Assembly: GCA_013407085.1 (NCBI GenBank)
Contig: JACCGJ010024172.1
Span: 1 to 64,000, forward strand
Source: Atriophallophorus winterbourni
Taxonomy: Eukaryota; Platyhelminthes; Trematoda; Plagiorchiida; Microphallidae
Direction: 5' to 3'
DNA length: 64,000 bases
A program made the translations under genes and the position numbers. The notes beneath the pieces are model-generated. The model had not been told where the DNA came from. It saw only the letters and a list, made by a program, of their open reading frames with translations, and did no database searches. Positions 48,001 through 51,239 of this stretch are shown here, piece after piece; position 1 is the stretch's first letter, and every line of letters starts with the position of its first letter.

Positions 48001-50346
48001 CCTTGACCATATACGCAAATATTGAACTGGAAATGAACGCATTATTTTATACGGACCTACGTTGCTTGCTTTTTTAATGCGACATATTTATTCGAACTAA
48101 ATTGTGCTACTCTCCAAAAAGTCTACAGATAACATGGAGACCGTGCCACTGACGCTTATTGATGGCTGCTATTTAGCATTAAATACGCTGTTGGAAAGAT
48201 TAGTACCTTCGAATTGGGATGTGTAACCAAATGTGAAGGTGTGTGTGTGTGATATGCATAGAGTGATGAATATCATCTACAAACTGACCACAACGTCAAC
48301 GAAACCAATTCATTTCCAAAATGTCTAGCAGCAGTATTCGAAAAATAAAGTGAAACAGCTAGTGTAGACCGAAATCTGTAGCATACAATTCCCAAATTTA
48401 TTCACACTCCAAAGTGTACTTGCACACGTAGCAACATAGCATTTGTGGAATACTAACTTCTACACATTATTACACGTGTTTCAATCAAATCTTATTTCCA
48501 AGTTTAGAGCACACGTTTTGACGTGAAAATTCCCCTTTTGTGAAATCCGAAGAGGGTTTATTTTTGAGATTTTTTTACTGTTACGTGAATTGTGAATTCG
48601 CTTATATAATAAGTGATATCACATTTGTATAGGATTCAAATTGCATGCTGAATAATATAGAATATATTGCGCTTACGATAAAATGTATTTTACAAGATTA
48701 AATCACTAATGTTGCACTTTTAAACACTTAAATTGCTAATAATCTTATTTAACTATCAAAACTCGTTGATCAAACGTGATTGAGGACTGGATTTTCGTCT
48801 GCATGTACTTCAGGTGCAACGCATATTTTACCGCTCACCACAAATTTACCCACAGGCGTTAAGTTTGTTCGCATCTGGTTTACGAATTACCAGAAAAAAT
48901 GGCAGGTGGCATTTATGGCCTTGAAACTTAGACCATCGTTGTAAACAACTGATCGACGGACGGATTCCTTGTCTGTGCTATTTAACCAAGGATCGAAAAC
49001 TTCGATCCGGTCACAACCATTCGATTTCCAGATGATAGTTTATATTTGGTTTCATATATATAAAAGTATGTGCTCATTTTGAAACGTAGTGGCTACTGGA
49101 AAGGAAAACTTGTAACATGAGTTATCACGTTGAGATTTTGTCTACTGAGACTAAGTTAAAACATAATATGTAAGGCGTAACAGAATTTTCTTTGAGAAAC
49201 AAGTTTGCGATTCACTTCGTTTCCCTTTGATCCCTGCTTAGATTATCGTTCTCATTGTCTATTATAGATTTGGGTTCTATAAAAGAAAAGGCTATATCTC
49301 GATTATCCAAAGCACAGCTTATCAAATCTTCAACCGAAATGATGCTAAGCTACTGCAGTTGATTTTACGAATATTATGCATAGCTGATTAGAGCTAGGTA
49401 TGACGAATACATATTTAAACTCACTTTTACAACAAATACAACGACGTTGTGATTTAAACCTGAGCGCGATATATTTGAAGAAACAGGCTTAGTAAGGTAC
49501 ATTTTAATTTAAATTTACGCAGCCATCCACGATTTAAAAAAGAGTATAGAAAAATAACAAGCGTCATTAGAAAATATTCGAAATTTGTGCTTTACGTTAA
49601 AATCTAACATCAAAAACAGAACTAAACAACTACAAAATAGCAACGAGATGAATGATGTTCAAATTGTTCAATGACTGCATCGTTCTGACAGAGACGTTTA
49701 GTGGTAAATGAAACGAAAGCTCAATGATAAAGTGAAGATCAAGATAACAATGAGATACATCGTGTTCGTGTTGTAGAAAAACATTGAGAGTTAACTAGTA
49801 CGGTTTAGCGTGGGTGGTATATATTAGCAAGAATATCGGTATTAACTAAATCAAAAACGAAAAGTGTTGCTTCATTATAATTTCCAAAACAAGCTTGTAG
49901 AAATTTGAATTTGTGCGTGATACAATTTTAAAACATTATATTGATAACACGATTTTTGAAAAGAGTGCAGTAACAAATTGCACGAACTATTCTGCATTTA
50001 TTGCAAACTTTCGAAGCCAAATTAGCAATGAACTTGATATTCATGAAGATGTGCAATATATATATATATATAATTATTAAATGTAATGTGTATATAAATA
50101 TTTCACAAACCTTTTTCTTCCGAGCCAGAATTGGGATTGTGGCGCATTTGCTCGCCTCTTTGCATGAGAGTTTGTTGTTTGAGAACTTGCCTTACGGCTA
50201 TTATTGTTCAGAACAGCTTCCGCTGAAGCAGTACGATCTCTGCTGCCTTGTATGGTGTTTCGCAAAATATGTGTCCACACTAAGCTGTGCTTCAGTGCCC
50301 TCCATTTTTGTTTTAAACTCCTTTCTTGACTTGATTTCGAATCCAT
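3735..50346 (-). CDS. PLEKHG7: PLEKHG7-like Rho guanine-nucleotide exchange factor (DH-PH), whole gene model, multi-exon
   Basis: This is a gene span assembled by eye from fifteen exons listed separately. Each has an AG acceptor and GT donor on the minus strand, and neighbouring exons agree in intron phase except at three gaps. The DH domain opens with EAVWELFKCELLFLLDHL and continues with YCLNYDAAISYLDHIRKYE and CRRLQLTDLLIAPMQ. The DH-PH linker has LEDKMRWLQNF, and the PH domain has FAFLFDDFLLITKIK and QPIPLDRITIHDI. DH-PH proteins load GTP onto Rho-family GTPases at the membrane. From remembered family sequences the closest match is PLEKHG7; PLEKHG5 is a less good alternative. Missing parts are an exon before the DH domain, the middle of the DH domain and the last PH strands. 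Introns hold LTR elements, LINE fragments and hammerhead repeats. An in-frame TGA at 4,719-4,721 raises the question of whether the gene ends there. Confidence 0.8.
4050..4290 (-). repeat. Family-1 hammerhead repeat copy, rearranged (two halves in opposite orientation)
   Basis: The left part (4,060-4,125) reads as family 1 with the ribozyme on the minus strand. At about 4,130 the sequence switches to the opposite orientation: GTGTGTGATGGAAATG, GCAAATGAGCATTTT, GGTTCATGGTTATGGGTTTA and GTGGCATACAAGC read forward. The result is an inverted junction inside one repeat. It sits in the last intron of the RhoGEF gene. Confidence 0.75.
4079..4108 (-). ncRNA. Hammerhead ribozyme core, family 1
   Basis: On the minus strand CTGATGA is followed by GTGT-AAGCA-GCAC (4-bp stem II with one G-U pair), GAAA and CCAGTC. 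All invariant core positions and a GTC cleavage triplet are present. Stem III would be only two or three pairs, as in schistosome satellite hammerheads that work as dimers. CCCTAC before the core can pair partly with the GTTGG after the cleavage site as stem I. Confidence 0.6.
4716..5366 (-). CDS. RhoGEF gene exon, PH C-terminal helix and Ser-rich tail
   Basis: The exon is 651 nt, phase 0, with acceptor GTCATGCAG/CAAG. It starts QEWLHYLRESQRMLQVKI, which fits the closing helix of a PH domain, then runs into a low-complexity tail (SSSSLTSPPSF, SFSPPLSP-like stretches). Near its end are two closely spaced Cys pairs (NCRRCGDD). The frame meets TGA at 4,719-4,721, followed after one Lys codon by a strong donor AAAG/GTAAAA. 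So either the protein stops here or the TGA is a mutation, sequence error or recoded codon. An ATG at 5,372 is available, but the acceptor just inside it is the better explanation. Confidence 0.8.
5400..8449. other. RhoGEF intron, mostly without recognisable content
   Basis: Apart from the AT microsatellite, only one frame stands out (plus, 7,551-7,775), preceded by a plausible acceptor TTATTACTTTAG and reading RRGD-type sequence without a known motif. A missing PH exon of the RhoGEF should lie between 5,367 and 10,827, but I could not identify it. Confidence 0.4.
6016..6052. repeat. (AT)n microsatellite
   Basis: About eighteen uninterrupted AT dinucleotides in a RhoGEF intron. The Tyr-Ile runs in frames across it are shadows. 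Confidence 0.95.
8451..10500 (+). mobile_element. CR1-like LINE fragment (EN-RT linker, RT, C-terminal domain, 3' tail), inactive
   Basis: The pieces are in order on the plus strand. They begin with the EN-RT linker (NPNLLYKIINSKTNVKRG, 8,551). The RT start is SSGVYDITPDVLRLSSSAL (8,800). Around 9,170 comes FDTVNHRLLHMM, near 9,550 a VPQGSVLGPLLF-like stretch (KGSVFGLVLFLLYI), and at 9,820 ENDLGIWIIANLNSAVHC. The C-terminal piece at 10,080 is YTKRLRRLGLCDFNQMWNRR. The frame is broken by many stops and shifts. It ends in a short AATCCTTG octamer repeat at about 10,478-10,495, the type of 3' end known from CR1 elements. Confidence 0.8.
10828..10954 (-). CDS. RhoGEF gene exon, PH domain middle
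   Basis: The exon is 127 nt, phase 0 to 1, with acceptor TTTTTCTTAG/AAA and donor AGTG/GTGAGC. It encodes KLLTENVNTTRTLHEGG then IFIVYKQPIPLDRITIHD. The EGG...QPIPLDR stretch matches the PH domain of PLEKHG7. The next exon, carrying the last PH strands, was not found between 5,367 and 10,827; a CR1-like LINE occupies 8.45-10.5 kb of that intron. Confidence 0.85.
11590..11670 (+). mobile_element. Short RT fragment of a CR1-like LINE
   Basis: The plus-strand translation LLSVIFKVLERLVCERF matches the RT segment LLSVISKVxERL seen in the copies at 62.99-63.18 kb and 63.82 kb. Nothing of the element can be traced beyond about 80 bp. Confidence 0.6.
11667..11864 (-). other. Unassigned open frame beside the RT fragment
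   Basis: A 65-codon minus-strand frame reads EFKRKHTSYRPVAFVEVK and YLSGKHTRKCHH. It looks coding-like but has no clear splice sites. It could be LINE debris (it abuts an RT fragment) or an unrecognised exon of the RhoGEF, in whose intron it lies. Confidence 0.2.
12427..12690 (+). repeat. Family-1 hammerhead repeat copy
   Basis: It contains the family landmarks TTGTTTCAAGCGCATGCGGA, TACTGTCCCTACCT, a degenerate ribozyme core at 12,609-12,638 and TGTGTGATGGAGATACATG, then GCAAATGAGCATTTATG. The core reads CTATTGAG...CGAAACTGG, so CTGATGA is mutated and self-cleavage is unlikely. Confidence 0.7.
12999..13081 (-). CDS. RhoGEF gene exon, PH domain strands 2-3
   Basis: The exon is 83 nt, phase 1 to 0, with acceptor CACTTTCAG/ATAG and donor AAAAAG/GTGGGT. 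It encodes RGKMFQAFAFLFDDFLLI then TKIKKQPKK. FLFDDFLLITK is the standard PH signature of Dbl-family proteins. The basic KIKKQPKK follows the third strand where phosphoinositide or GTPase contacts are often made. It joins in phase to the exons at 13,902 and 10,954. Confidence 0.9.
13274..13304 (+). ncRNA. Hammerhead ribozyme core, family 2, first tandem copy (5' part eroded)
   Basis: ATGAG-CGG-TTAAAA-CCG-CGAAA-CCAGTC retains a GC-rich stem II, the GAAA and the GTC triplet, but the CTG of CTGATGA is replaced by CAAA-like sequence. It is probably inactive. Confidence 0.5.
13572..13602 (+). ncRNA. Hammerhead ribozyme core, family 2, second tandem copy
   Basis: CTAATGTG...CCGCGAAACCAGTC, with one substitution in CTGATGA (G to A) and one G to T in the next position. 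Stem I is very clear: CATAC before the core pairs with GTGTG after the GTC, and the distal ACGG pairs with CCGT (13,557-13,560 with 13,611-13,614). The fold is preserved while the catalytic G is not. Confidence 0.6.
13902..14111 (-). CDS. RhoGEF gene exon, DH-PH linker and start of PH domain
   Basis: The exon is 210 nt, phase 1 to 1, with acceptor TTATTTCTGAG/AAA and donor GGCG/GTCAGT. It encodes TLEDKMRWLQNFELLQGI, then WPSISELEPRVFIPTFL, then NPKRQLVHEGYLAVG. The split Lys codon at the 5' junction restores ERSL-K-TLEDK. LEDKMRWLQNF matches the linker of PLEKHG7 as I recall it, and LVHEGYL is the usual first beta strand of a RhoGEF PH domain. A family-2 hammerhead repeat lies 300 bp away in the next intron. 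Confidence 0.9.
14283..15603. repeat. Pair of direct repeats (about 140 bp) flanking an RTE-like LINE tail
   Basis: The segments 14,283-14,425 and 15,462-15,603 align along their length: TGGCGTTTCGTCTCCAGTC versus TGACGTTTCATCTCCACTC, TATAATCAGCTT versus TAAAATCAGCTT, then GGGTTAGT and ATATGAGTG/ATACGTGTG. They are 1,178 bp apart and enclose the RT C-terminal fragment. They could be long terminal repeats of a composite, or the 3' ends of two successive insertions. Confidence 0.55.
14750..15365 (+). mobile_element. RTE-like LINE, C-terminal part of ORF2, degenerate
   Basis: The plus-strand translation shows LLYGSETW (14,800), ILGHVQRIENGCVPEDLL (14,980) and GGRHLGGPHYKNVCKGE (15,050), then RPLTLEALCK and the tail ADHTAGVQLTLIDRV...AAGEIVTSELDSL. 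This is the usual end of RTE/SR2-type ORF2 proteins (GHV.R...P, GRP.LRYKDVCKRD, W...). Stops and shifts make it inactive. It is related to the copies at 25.2, 38.8 and 51.7 kb. Confidence 0.75.
16069..16243 (-). CDS. RhoGEF gene exon, DH conserved region 3
   Basis: The exon is 175 nt, phase 0 to 1, with acceptor ATCATAAG/TGG and donor CACTTA/GTAAGA. It encodes WCQQDPRCRRLQLTDLLI then APMQHYTKIPLLLTNIR and EQEMLNRCLGKMERSL. The LLIAPMQ...Y.K.PLLL core is the long DH helix (CR3/alpha-5) that most exchange activity depends on. The usual sequence is P(M/V)QR(I/L)(T/P)(R/K)YPLLL; here His replaces the usual Arg and Ile the usual Tyr. Confidence 0.9.
17193..17309 (-). CDS. RhoGEF gene exon, DH domain middle
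   Basis: The exon is 117 nt, 39 codons, phase 0 to 0, with acceptor ATTTCAG/TGG and a GTCAGT donor. It encodes WAKHSKDGEVFHAYCLNY then DAAISYLDHIRKYEQFNEF. The YCLNYxxAxxYL signature corresponds to the DH region just before CR3. It joins directly to the exon at 16,243 to give FEK-WCQQDP, as in the DH domains of PLEKHG family members. Confidence 0.85.
18200..18740. other. Intron sequence, no supported feature
   Basis: A plus-strand frame (18,309-18,515) reads FGISEHLELLRCILCGNR but has no motif or splice support. The remainder shows only AT-rich sequence and a short TATATATA run near 18,165-18,178. Confidence 0.3.
18750..19145 (+). repeat. Family-1 hammerhead repeat, one full unit plus a partial unit
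   Basis: A partial unit (GGTTGGTACGACC, CCCATGTCCATGAACA, CCGGTCGTAGGGTGG, GTGATGGAAATACATG) runs into a full unit (GGGTTTGAAACC ... GTGGCATACAAGCGC ... TTTCAAGCGCATGCGGATC ... ribozyme ... GCAAATGAGCATTTT). The boundaries of neighbouring units coincide at GATGGxAATxCxTGCAAA, as expected for monomers of a once-tandem array. Confidence 0.75.
19073..19102 (+). ncRNA. Hammerhead ribozyme core, family 1
   Basis: CTGATGA-GTGC-AAACC-GCAT-GAAA-CCGGCT. The core CTGATGA and GAAA are intact and stem II forms four pairs (one G-U). The expected GGTC before the cleavage site has become GGCT, so the conserved NUH triplet is lost or shifted. Stem I strand CCCCTAC precedes it. Confidence 0.6.
20035..20170. 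repeat. Dispersed repeat fragment, shared with 52,140-52,230
   Basis: CAGTCAACTTGCG, then GAC...GGACAAGATGGCAGCAACTCTTCCG recurs with changes as GTCAACTTGCGCT ... GGGACAAAATCGCAGCAACTCTGCC at 52,147-52,210. The second copy sits next to an RTE-like tail, so both are probably LINE debris. Confidence 0.5.
20175..22700. other. RhoGEF intron, no supported feature
   Basis: Several open frames exist on both strands (for example minus 20,960-21,142 and plus 21,507-21,764), but none has a motif or a usable phase. The missing middle DH exon (length a multiple of three) should lie somewhere in 17,310-22,748. Confidence 0.35.
22749..22907 (-). CDS. RhoGEF gene exon, start of DH domain (first conserved helix)
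   Basis: The exon is 159 nt, 53 codons, phase 0 to 0, with acceptor TTTACTTTAG/AAT and donor AAAAAC/GTGAGT. The second half, KHEVQRREAVWELFKCE then LLFLLDHLMVLKN, is the first helix (CR1) of a DH domain. It carries the conserved Glu and the pattern R-E-A-x-W-E-L in which most GEFs contact switch regions of the GTPase. PLEKHG7 and PLEKHG5 have the same arrangement. The following DH segment (about 60-90 residues) was not found in 17.3-22.7 kb. Confidence 0.85.
23100..24000 (+). mobile_element. LINE 3' end with short tail repeat
   Basis: The segment ends at 23,970-23,997 with ACCTTGAATTGCCTTGAATT, a short repeat related to the tail at 10,480. It is preceded by CCTATGGTTGTCGTTAAGCT, which recurs as CCACGGTTATTGTTAAGCTTA at 55,325. 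That makes it the 3' end of the same CR1-like family. The body upstream is too eroded to translate. Confidence 0.45.
25220..25560 (-). mobile_element. RTE-like LINE tail, degenerate copy
   Basis: The minus-strand frame (25,229-25,462) reads AQFGGTVRRVMSKLVKSRY then ADHAVGVQLTQIDRVPLTT and EWDCLISLKAAKLETIMRL. It aligns with the plus-strand copy at 15,190-15,365. The DNA further left on the gene side (GTCTTTGTATCGCGAGTG) matches KDVCKR-coding sequence of the family. Confidence 0.7.
25718..25822 (-). CDS. RhoGEF gene exon just before DH
   Basis: The exon is 105 nt, 35 codons, phase 0 to 0, with acceptor CGATTAG/ATAGG and donor TTCAGA/GTAAGT. It encodes IGRYSKTKDDVSELSRAL then REIRPQQFDDHFLESFR. 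It joins in phase to the first DH exon at 22,907. No domain is recognised, but the position and splice sites are good. The intron upstream contains an RTE-like tail at 25.2 kb on the gene's downstream side. Confidence 0.75.
26177..26717 (+). other. Two overlapping plus-strand frames with an internal direct repeat
   Basis: Frames at 26,177-26,458 and 26,427-26,717 have protein-like composition but no known motif. The segments GGCTTTCTGTTTATTCGCCGT (26,288) and CAGCTTCTGTCTGTTTGCCGT (26,499) are similar and about 210 bp apart. The second frame runs into TCCG/GTAAGTTTTC, a strong donor on the plus strand. It could be an eroded mobile element or an exon of a plus-strand gene nested in the RhoGEF intron. 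Confidence 0.25.
26940..27060 (-). repeat. Family-1 hammerhead repeat copy, truncated
   Basis: Reads TTTGCATGCATTTCCATCAC, then the ribozyme and GATCAGGATCAGCATGTG CTTAAAACAGTGG. Only about half a unit is present. Confidence 0.75.
26980..27009 (-). ncRNA. Hammerhead ribozyme core, family 1, one insertion in the core
   Basis: On the minus strand CTCGATGAG-TGTAAACAGCAT-GAAA-CCGGTC. GAAA, the palindromic ACCGGT stem III and GTC are intact, and the following GCGGGG can pair with CCC(T)AC. CTGATGA is changed to TCGATGA, so activity is doubtful. Confidence 0.55.
27060..28200. other. Intron sequence with an unassigned minus frame (27,411-27,620)
   Basis: The frame reads HGIYSGALTQSFDNNEFKI and VHVLFILDKWDSTRPD without a recognised motif. 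The surrounding 600 bp are less AT-rich than the flanks and may be an old transposon. A missing RhoGEF exon (phase 1 to 0) is expected between 25,823 and 28,791 but was not identified here. Confidence 0.25.
28792..28943 (-). CDS. RhoGEF gene exon upstream of DH
   Basis: The exon is 152 nt, with acceptor TTACAG/TAGT and donor CTCAA/GTAAGT. The only open frame reads SGRLMANETENLEEMS followed by the basic PEREKRLLLKHHTFHT and a Gln-rich end. It starts in phase 2 and ends in phase 1. The next exon I can place (25,822) begins in phase 0, so at least one exon with phase 1 to 0 is missing between 25,823 and 28,791. Confidence 0.7.
29195..29720 (-). repeat. Family-1 hammerhead repeat, about two units
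   Basis: A degraded unit (29,195-29,420) is followed by a well-preserved unit (29,460-29,720). The latter has GCATTTCCATCCCACAC, the ribozyme, GATCATGATCCGCATGCG, TTTGAAACAGTGG, GCTGGTACGACCAACCTG, TTAAACCCATAACCATGAAC, ATGCTCATTTGCATTG, and again TTTCCATCATACACC. The repeated start and end show a monomer of about 245 bp. Confidence 0.8.
29491..29520 (-). ncRNA. Hammerhead ribozyme core, family 1, best-preserved catalytic core
   Basis: On the minus strand CTGATGA-C-TGC-AAACA-GCA-C-GAAA-CCGGTC. Both invariant blocks and the GTC triplet are intact. Stem III is the palindrome ACCGGT, as short as in schistosome satellite hammerheads. Stem I pairs CCCTAC with GTGGG (one G-U pair). The outer pair of stem II is C-C, leaving three pairs. 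Confidence 0.7.
29804..30064 (+). other. Unassigned plus-strand frame
   Basis: An 86-codon frame reads LESEHSHIRAYPCSNPSD and FERHYSGTNMHHVLILWQ. The composition is protein-like but there is no motif and no splice context. It directly follows the family-1 repeat and may be part of an eroded element. Confidence 0.2.
30727..30782 (-). CDS. RhoGEF gene short exon
   Basis: The exon is 56 nt, with acceptor CTTTTTACAG/AAC and donor GGACAG/GTGATA. The reading NAIAGSLLENTGEDDHGD starts in phase 0 after the exon at 32,157 and leaves two bases, which pair with the single leading base of the exon at 28,943 to make a Ser codon. Phase agreement on both sides supports it. A second open frame (TQSLDRCWKTLERM) exists but does not fit the neighbours. 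Confidence 0.6.
32157..32327 (-). CDS. RhoGEF gene exon, charged linker
   Basis: The exon is 171 nt (57 codons, phase 0 to 0), with acceptor GATTACAG/AGT and donor GATGAG/GTATGT. It encodes a hydrophilic segment starting STNEQSAESVTTEKL and ending with the basic run KHRQRRRAVIDE. No domain is visible. The acidic KDDD and the RQRRR cluster suggest a disordered regulatory linker upstream of the catalytic module. The opposite strand is also open across this exon but has no splice logic. Confidence 0.7.
33425..33608 (+). repeat. 5' LTR of the CsRn1-like element
   Basis: 184 bp, TGTGACGTTATTG ... CAATCTACTACA, same length as the 3' LTR and differing at roughly fifteen to twenty positions by eye. 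This suggests an old insertion. Confidence 0.9.
33606..33735 (+). repeat. Triplicated primer-binding-site unit
   Basis: CTACAAATTGGTGAGCCC occurs three times, starting at about 33,604, 33,648 and 33,691. Each is followed by a spacer and ATACACGAATC(C/T)TTCGT. The first copy has the best tRNA-Trp complement (GACGTGA after GCCC). The units are about 43-46 bp. Confidence 0.85.
33834..34250 (+). pseudogene. gag N-terminal part of the CsRn1-like element
   Basis: The frame begins MSESKRVIVALTVITIPS and runs through DHEYWFNVLETEFSSKNI and FPHLTQKLSADVLLQARD to SERSRLQQLFGKLRN. This is the typical gag start of trematode gypsy elements (W...LE..F...I.....KF..L...L). The same frame is open upstream to 33,669 into the leader. 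It is broken by a frameshift near 34,180; the continuation (LLGSSHMDESLLKELWLQ) is in another frame. Confidence 0.75.
34177..34636 (+). pseudogene. gag C-terminal part with CHCC zinc knuckle (frameshifted)
   Basis: DESLLKELWLQRLPECVQ continues the capsid region. Further on, CWIHRKYGDDAQRCIKPC (about 34,540-34,595) fits C-x2-H-x9-C-x3-C, the CHCC knuckle of CsRn1 elements, in place of the usual CCHC. The two parts are in different frames. Confidence 0.7.
34700..34900 (+). pseudogene. Integrase fragment (HHCC end and core start)
   Basis: ACGNCQRSIIHQNTKS followed by RFSNIHVDLVGPLPPSSG is the C-x2-C end of the integrase zinc-binding domain and the first catalytic Asp region (HVDLVGPLP). It is joined directly to the pol C-terminus, so the rest of the catalytic core is missing. 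Confidence 0.8.
35005..35346 (+). pseudogene. pol C-terminus of the CsRn1-like element
   Basis: The frame reads HCQYVFFRNNMVKKLL, HPPYAGPFQIIRRSQKTV and GRHDTVSIDRVKLAF, the standard end of gypsy pol (VFVR.D..+.PL..PY.GPF.V..R). It ends RFADYVVNF before a stop. Confidence 0.8.
35452..35660 (+). repeat. 115-bp tandem duplication inside the CsRn1-like element
   Basis: Two copies of the block ACACATGCAC(T/C)TCCCGC, GTGGA(G/A)ACG(T)..., CACGCGGATG-like, GCCGACGCTTG, CGCCATCCTA(C/T)CC start at about 35,461 and 35,578. They lie between pol and the 3' LTR and contain no useful frame. Confidence 0.7.
36173..36356 (+). repeat. 3' LTR of the CsRn1-like element
   Basis: 184 bp, preceded by the polypurine tract GGAAGGGGGCCA and followed by CATT, the second half of the target duplication. 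Confidence 0.9.
36360..37433. other. AT-rich intron, no feature seen
   Basis: No frame longer than about 60 codons, no repeat matched elsewhere. Confidence 0.5.
37434..37465 (-). CDS. RhoGEF gene 32-nt micro-exon
   Basis: A strong acceptor (ATCTTTTTTGCAG) is followed by 32 nt and a GTGAGC donor. It starts in phase 1 and ends in phase 0, fitting both the preceding exon (ends phase 1) and the following one (starts phase 0). It encodes GLLQTSEESIT across the junction. Exons this short are common in trematode genes. The case rests on splice signals plus the double phase match, because 32 nt carry no homology of their own. Confidence 0.55.
37817..37990. repeat. (GTAT)n / (GCAT)n tetranucleotide microsatellite
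   Basis: About 170 bp of TATG repeats with an internal block of GCAT repeats at 37,861-37,884. The Met-Tyr-Val-Cys frames across it are artefacts of the repeat. Confidence 0.95.
38815..39165 (-). mobile_element. RTE-like LINE tail, degenerate copy
   Basis: The minus translation reads VAHVDMVQIASLVRVLSI then AVSAVGKIVPPNELFFS. The DNA GTCGATGTCGGCCATGGATG with AGCTTTTCGAATGAAAAAAA parallels ATCGACCATGGATGAATATC with CAGCTTTTAGACTGATTAAA at 25.2 kb. Confidence 0.65.
39456..39748 (-). CDS. RhoGEF gene exon, Ser/Arg/Pro-rich N-terminal region
   Basis: The exon is 293 nt, with acceptor TTATAG/CGTG and donor ACACAG/GTTAGA. It encodes about 97 residues including SHTMQDIHSATLGNAIY, the basic REMRSTRRPFGIRRSR and the Pro/Ser-rich HPSPLPSPL. 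It starts in phase 2 and ends in phase 1, which joins exactly to the 32-nt exon at 37,465. There is no known domain; low complexity with basic clusters is typical of the regulatory N-termini of RhoGEFs. It lies directly beside the eroded LTR of a retroelement at 39.9 kb but is itself not repeat-like. Confidence 0.65.
40415..40860 (+). pseudogene. gag remnant with CCHC zinc knuckle
   Basis: A frame at 40,415-40,600 reads KIKKSVKDSEFKAFTAVE. At 40,812-40,853 another frame gives CNNCGKRSHFHCVC, a perfect C-x2-C-x4-H-x4-C knuckle, preceded by a TAA-free window of only a few codons. Confidence 0.65.
40918..41022 (+). pseudogene. Aspartic protease fragment
   Basis: The translation ITTVEINGIFLHALVDTG then RSCSFISPNLV contains the retroviral-type active site (A/V)-L-V-D-T-G-(A/S) with Arg in place of the last residue. 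It lies directly after the knuckle, as expected for gag-pol order. Confidence 0.75.
41390..41805 (+). pseudogene. Reverse transcriptase fragment
   Basis: VLVTNNANHKRKMFVDYN, TYLNAYPLPCLD and DNVPAYHQIPMTATDNP correspond to gypsy RT: V.KK.G..R.CVDYR.LN..T..d.YPLP.ID and DL..AYHQIP. The LDL Asp is replaced (TLDNVPAY), and the YxDD motif is not visible. A frame remains open for 92 codons at 41,527-41,805. Confidence 0.75.
42150..42560 (+). pseudogene. RNase H fragment
   Basis: Disjointed frames give HKPITFFSKTVNRSNKTL, then FNYDFVYRLGKEIHVSDT, corresponding to the RNase H segments PI.FFS+.L......Y and YDF.I.Y+.G+.N..AD.LSR. Confidence 0.6.
42769..43060 (+). pseudogene. Integrase fragment
   Basis: DIGSSFLSSERKNFRTEE then SHTAVYNPQGNGHVVGLN is the integrase segment containing SD.G..F...F...L and YHPQ.NG..ER.N. 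The catalytic Asp and Glu positions are changed (DIG for DNG, HVVGLN for QVERLN). Confidence 0.75.
43510..45420. other. Intron sequence; one unassigned plus frame at 44,512-44,757
   Basis: The 81-codon frame reads HCWRSHCNPRMLGHMLP then ACDVPFDISIVSDFTHAG, protein-like but unrecognised. A TATATATA run is at 44,020-44,045. Otherwise AT-rich with nothing supported. Confidence 0.3.
45430..45610 (-). repeat. Family-1 hammerhead repeat copy, degenerate
   Basis: CATGCATTTTCATCATACAC, an eroded ribozyme (45,451-45,482; minus CTGATGTGTG...GGAAGCCGGTA), ACATGTCTGGAACAGTT and GGACCAACCTGTTCAATCAC are recognisable. Confidence 0.65.
45610..50110. other. Large intron, no supported feature
   Basis: Several 60-90 codon frames on both strands (for example plus 46,852-47,082 and minus 47,815-48,042) lack motifs and clear splice logic. 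No further repeat copies were recognised. Confidence 0.4.
50111..50346 (-). CDS. Putative first coding exon of the RhoGEF gene
   Basis: The frame starts at an ATG in a good context (A at -3, G at +4) and encodes 78 codons beginning MDSKSSQERS and ending FWLGRK, rich in Ser, Asn, Arg and Lys. The donor is AAAAAG/GTTTGTG, leaving two bases (phase 2), which fits the phase of the next recognised exon at 39,748. The same frame stays open upstream to about 50,522. That extension contains a hydrophobic stretch (VSVVAIITAIGIITLSI) which could be coding if the true start lies further upstream, for example at 50,421. No domain is recognisable. Assignment to the RhoGEF rests on phase agreement, strand and order only, and the intron would be about 10 kb. 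Confidence 0.45.
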
Positions 50347-51239
50347 TATGGATAATGTAATAATTCCAATGGCTGTTATTATCGCAACCACACTGACCGT
50401 TTTACAAAAAAGATCATACACGTAATCCGGGCCCGGTCGATAAAAGTTTCACTGGTAGCATATCCGAATTTTGTACACGGACCCGCTGGCCTTTTCAGCT
50501 GTTCCCGCTTTTGTGCGGCTGTTCACGTAAGTTTCTTGTGCAAATGTCGTGCAAGATGTGTGTGCGATTTGACTGTCACGTGACATGGTGTTTTGCACAT
50601 CGAAACATATGTGTGTTCCATTAAACGCGAACATAATTTACTGGATGAGCTTATAATAAACGGAACTGACATGTTCAAGTAATGGTAATAAATGTTCAAA
50701 GTAACCGAATCATCATACGAATGGGTTAATTGTTTTTCGAAAGTTTTGTTATTCGGTGGTGAAAGTGGGGGGAAAGTGGGAATTCGATGGCGTCAAAATG
50801 GTTCAGGATCGGGAATAATTTGTGTTATTATTTGTGATAAAGTCATGTCCATCAATGTCGATATCAATATTGACTTGAGCTGGTAGTGAGTCTGTTTAAC
50901 GTTTTCAAGTATAAAAAATTAAGAATTTGGTATCTGGTCTTATGGTGCCATGTGAACTTGGATTAAGTTGCTGACAAGCTTATAAAACAAAATAGAAAAT
51001 ACTATCTTTGTTAAGTTGTTGACGTTTTGAGAAATATGTTTAAAATAATTATGGTAATGATGAAATTATCGATTCATTTACATAGGACTACAATTTTTCG
51101 CTTTATGCATAATTGAACCGCGAATGCACGTCAACCAAGAGAGATGCATATTTACGGTATGATTTTTGCCATAGTTATTTTTAATAGCATTCTAAATAAT
51201 TTTTAATAGCATTCTAATAATATTTTCCACAGTCTGTTC

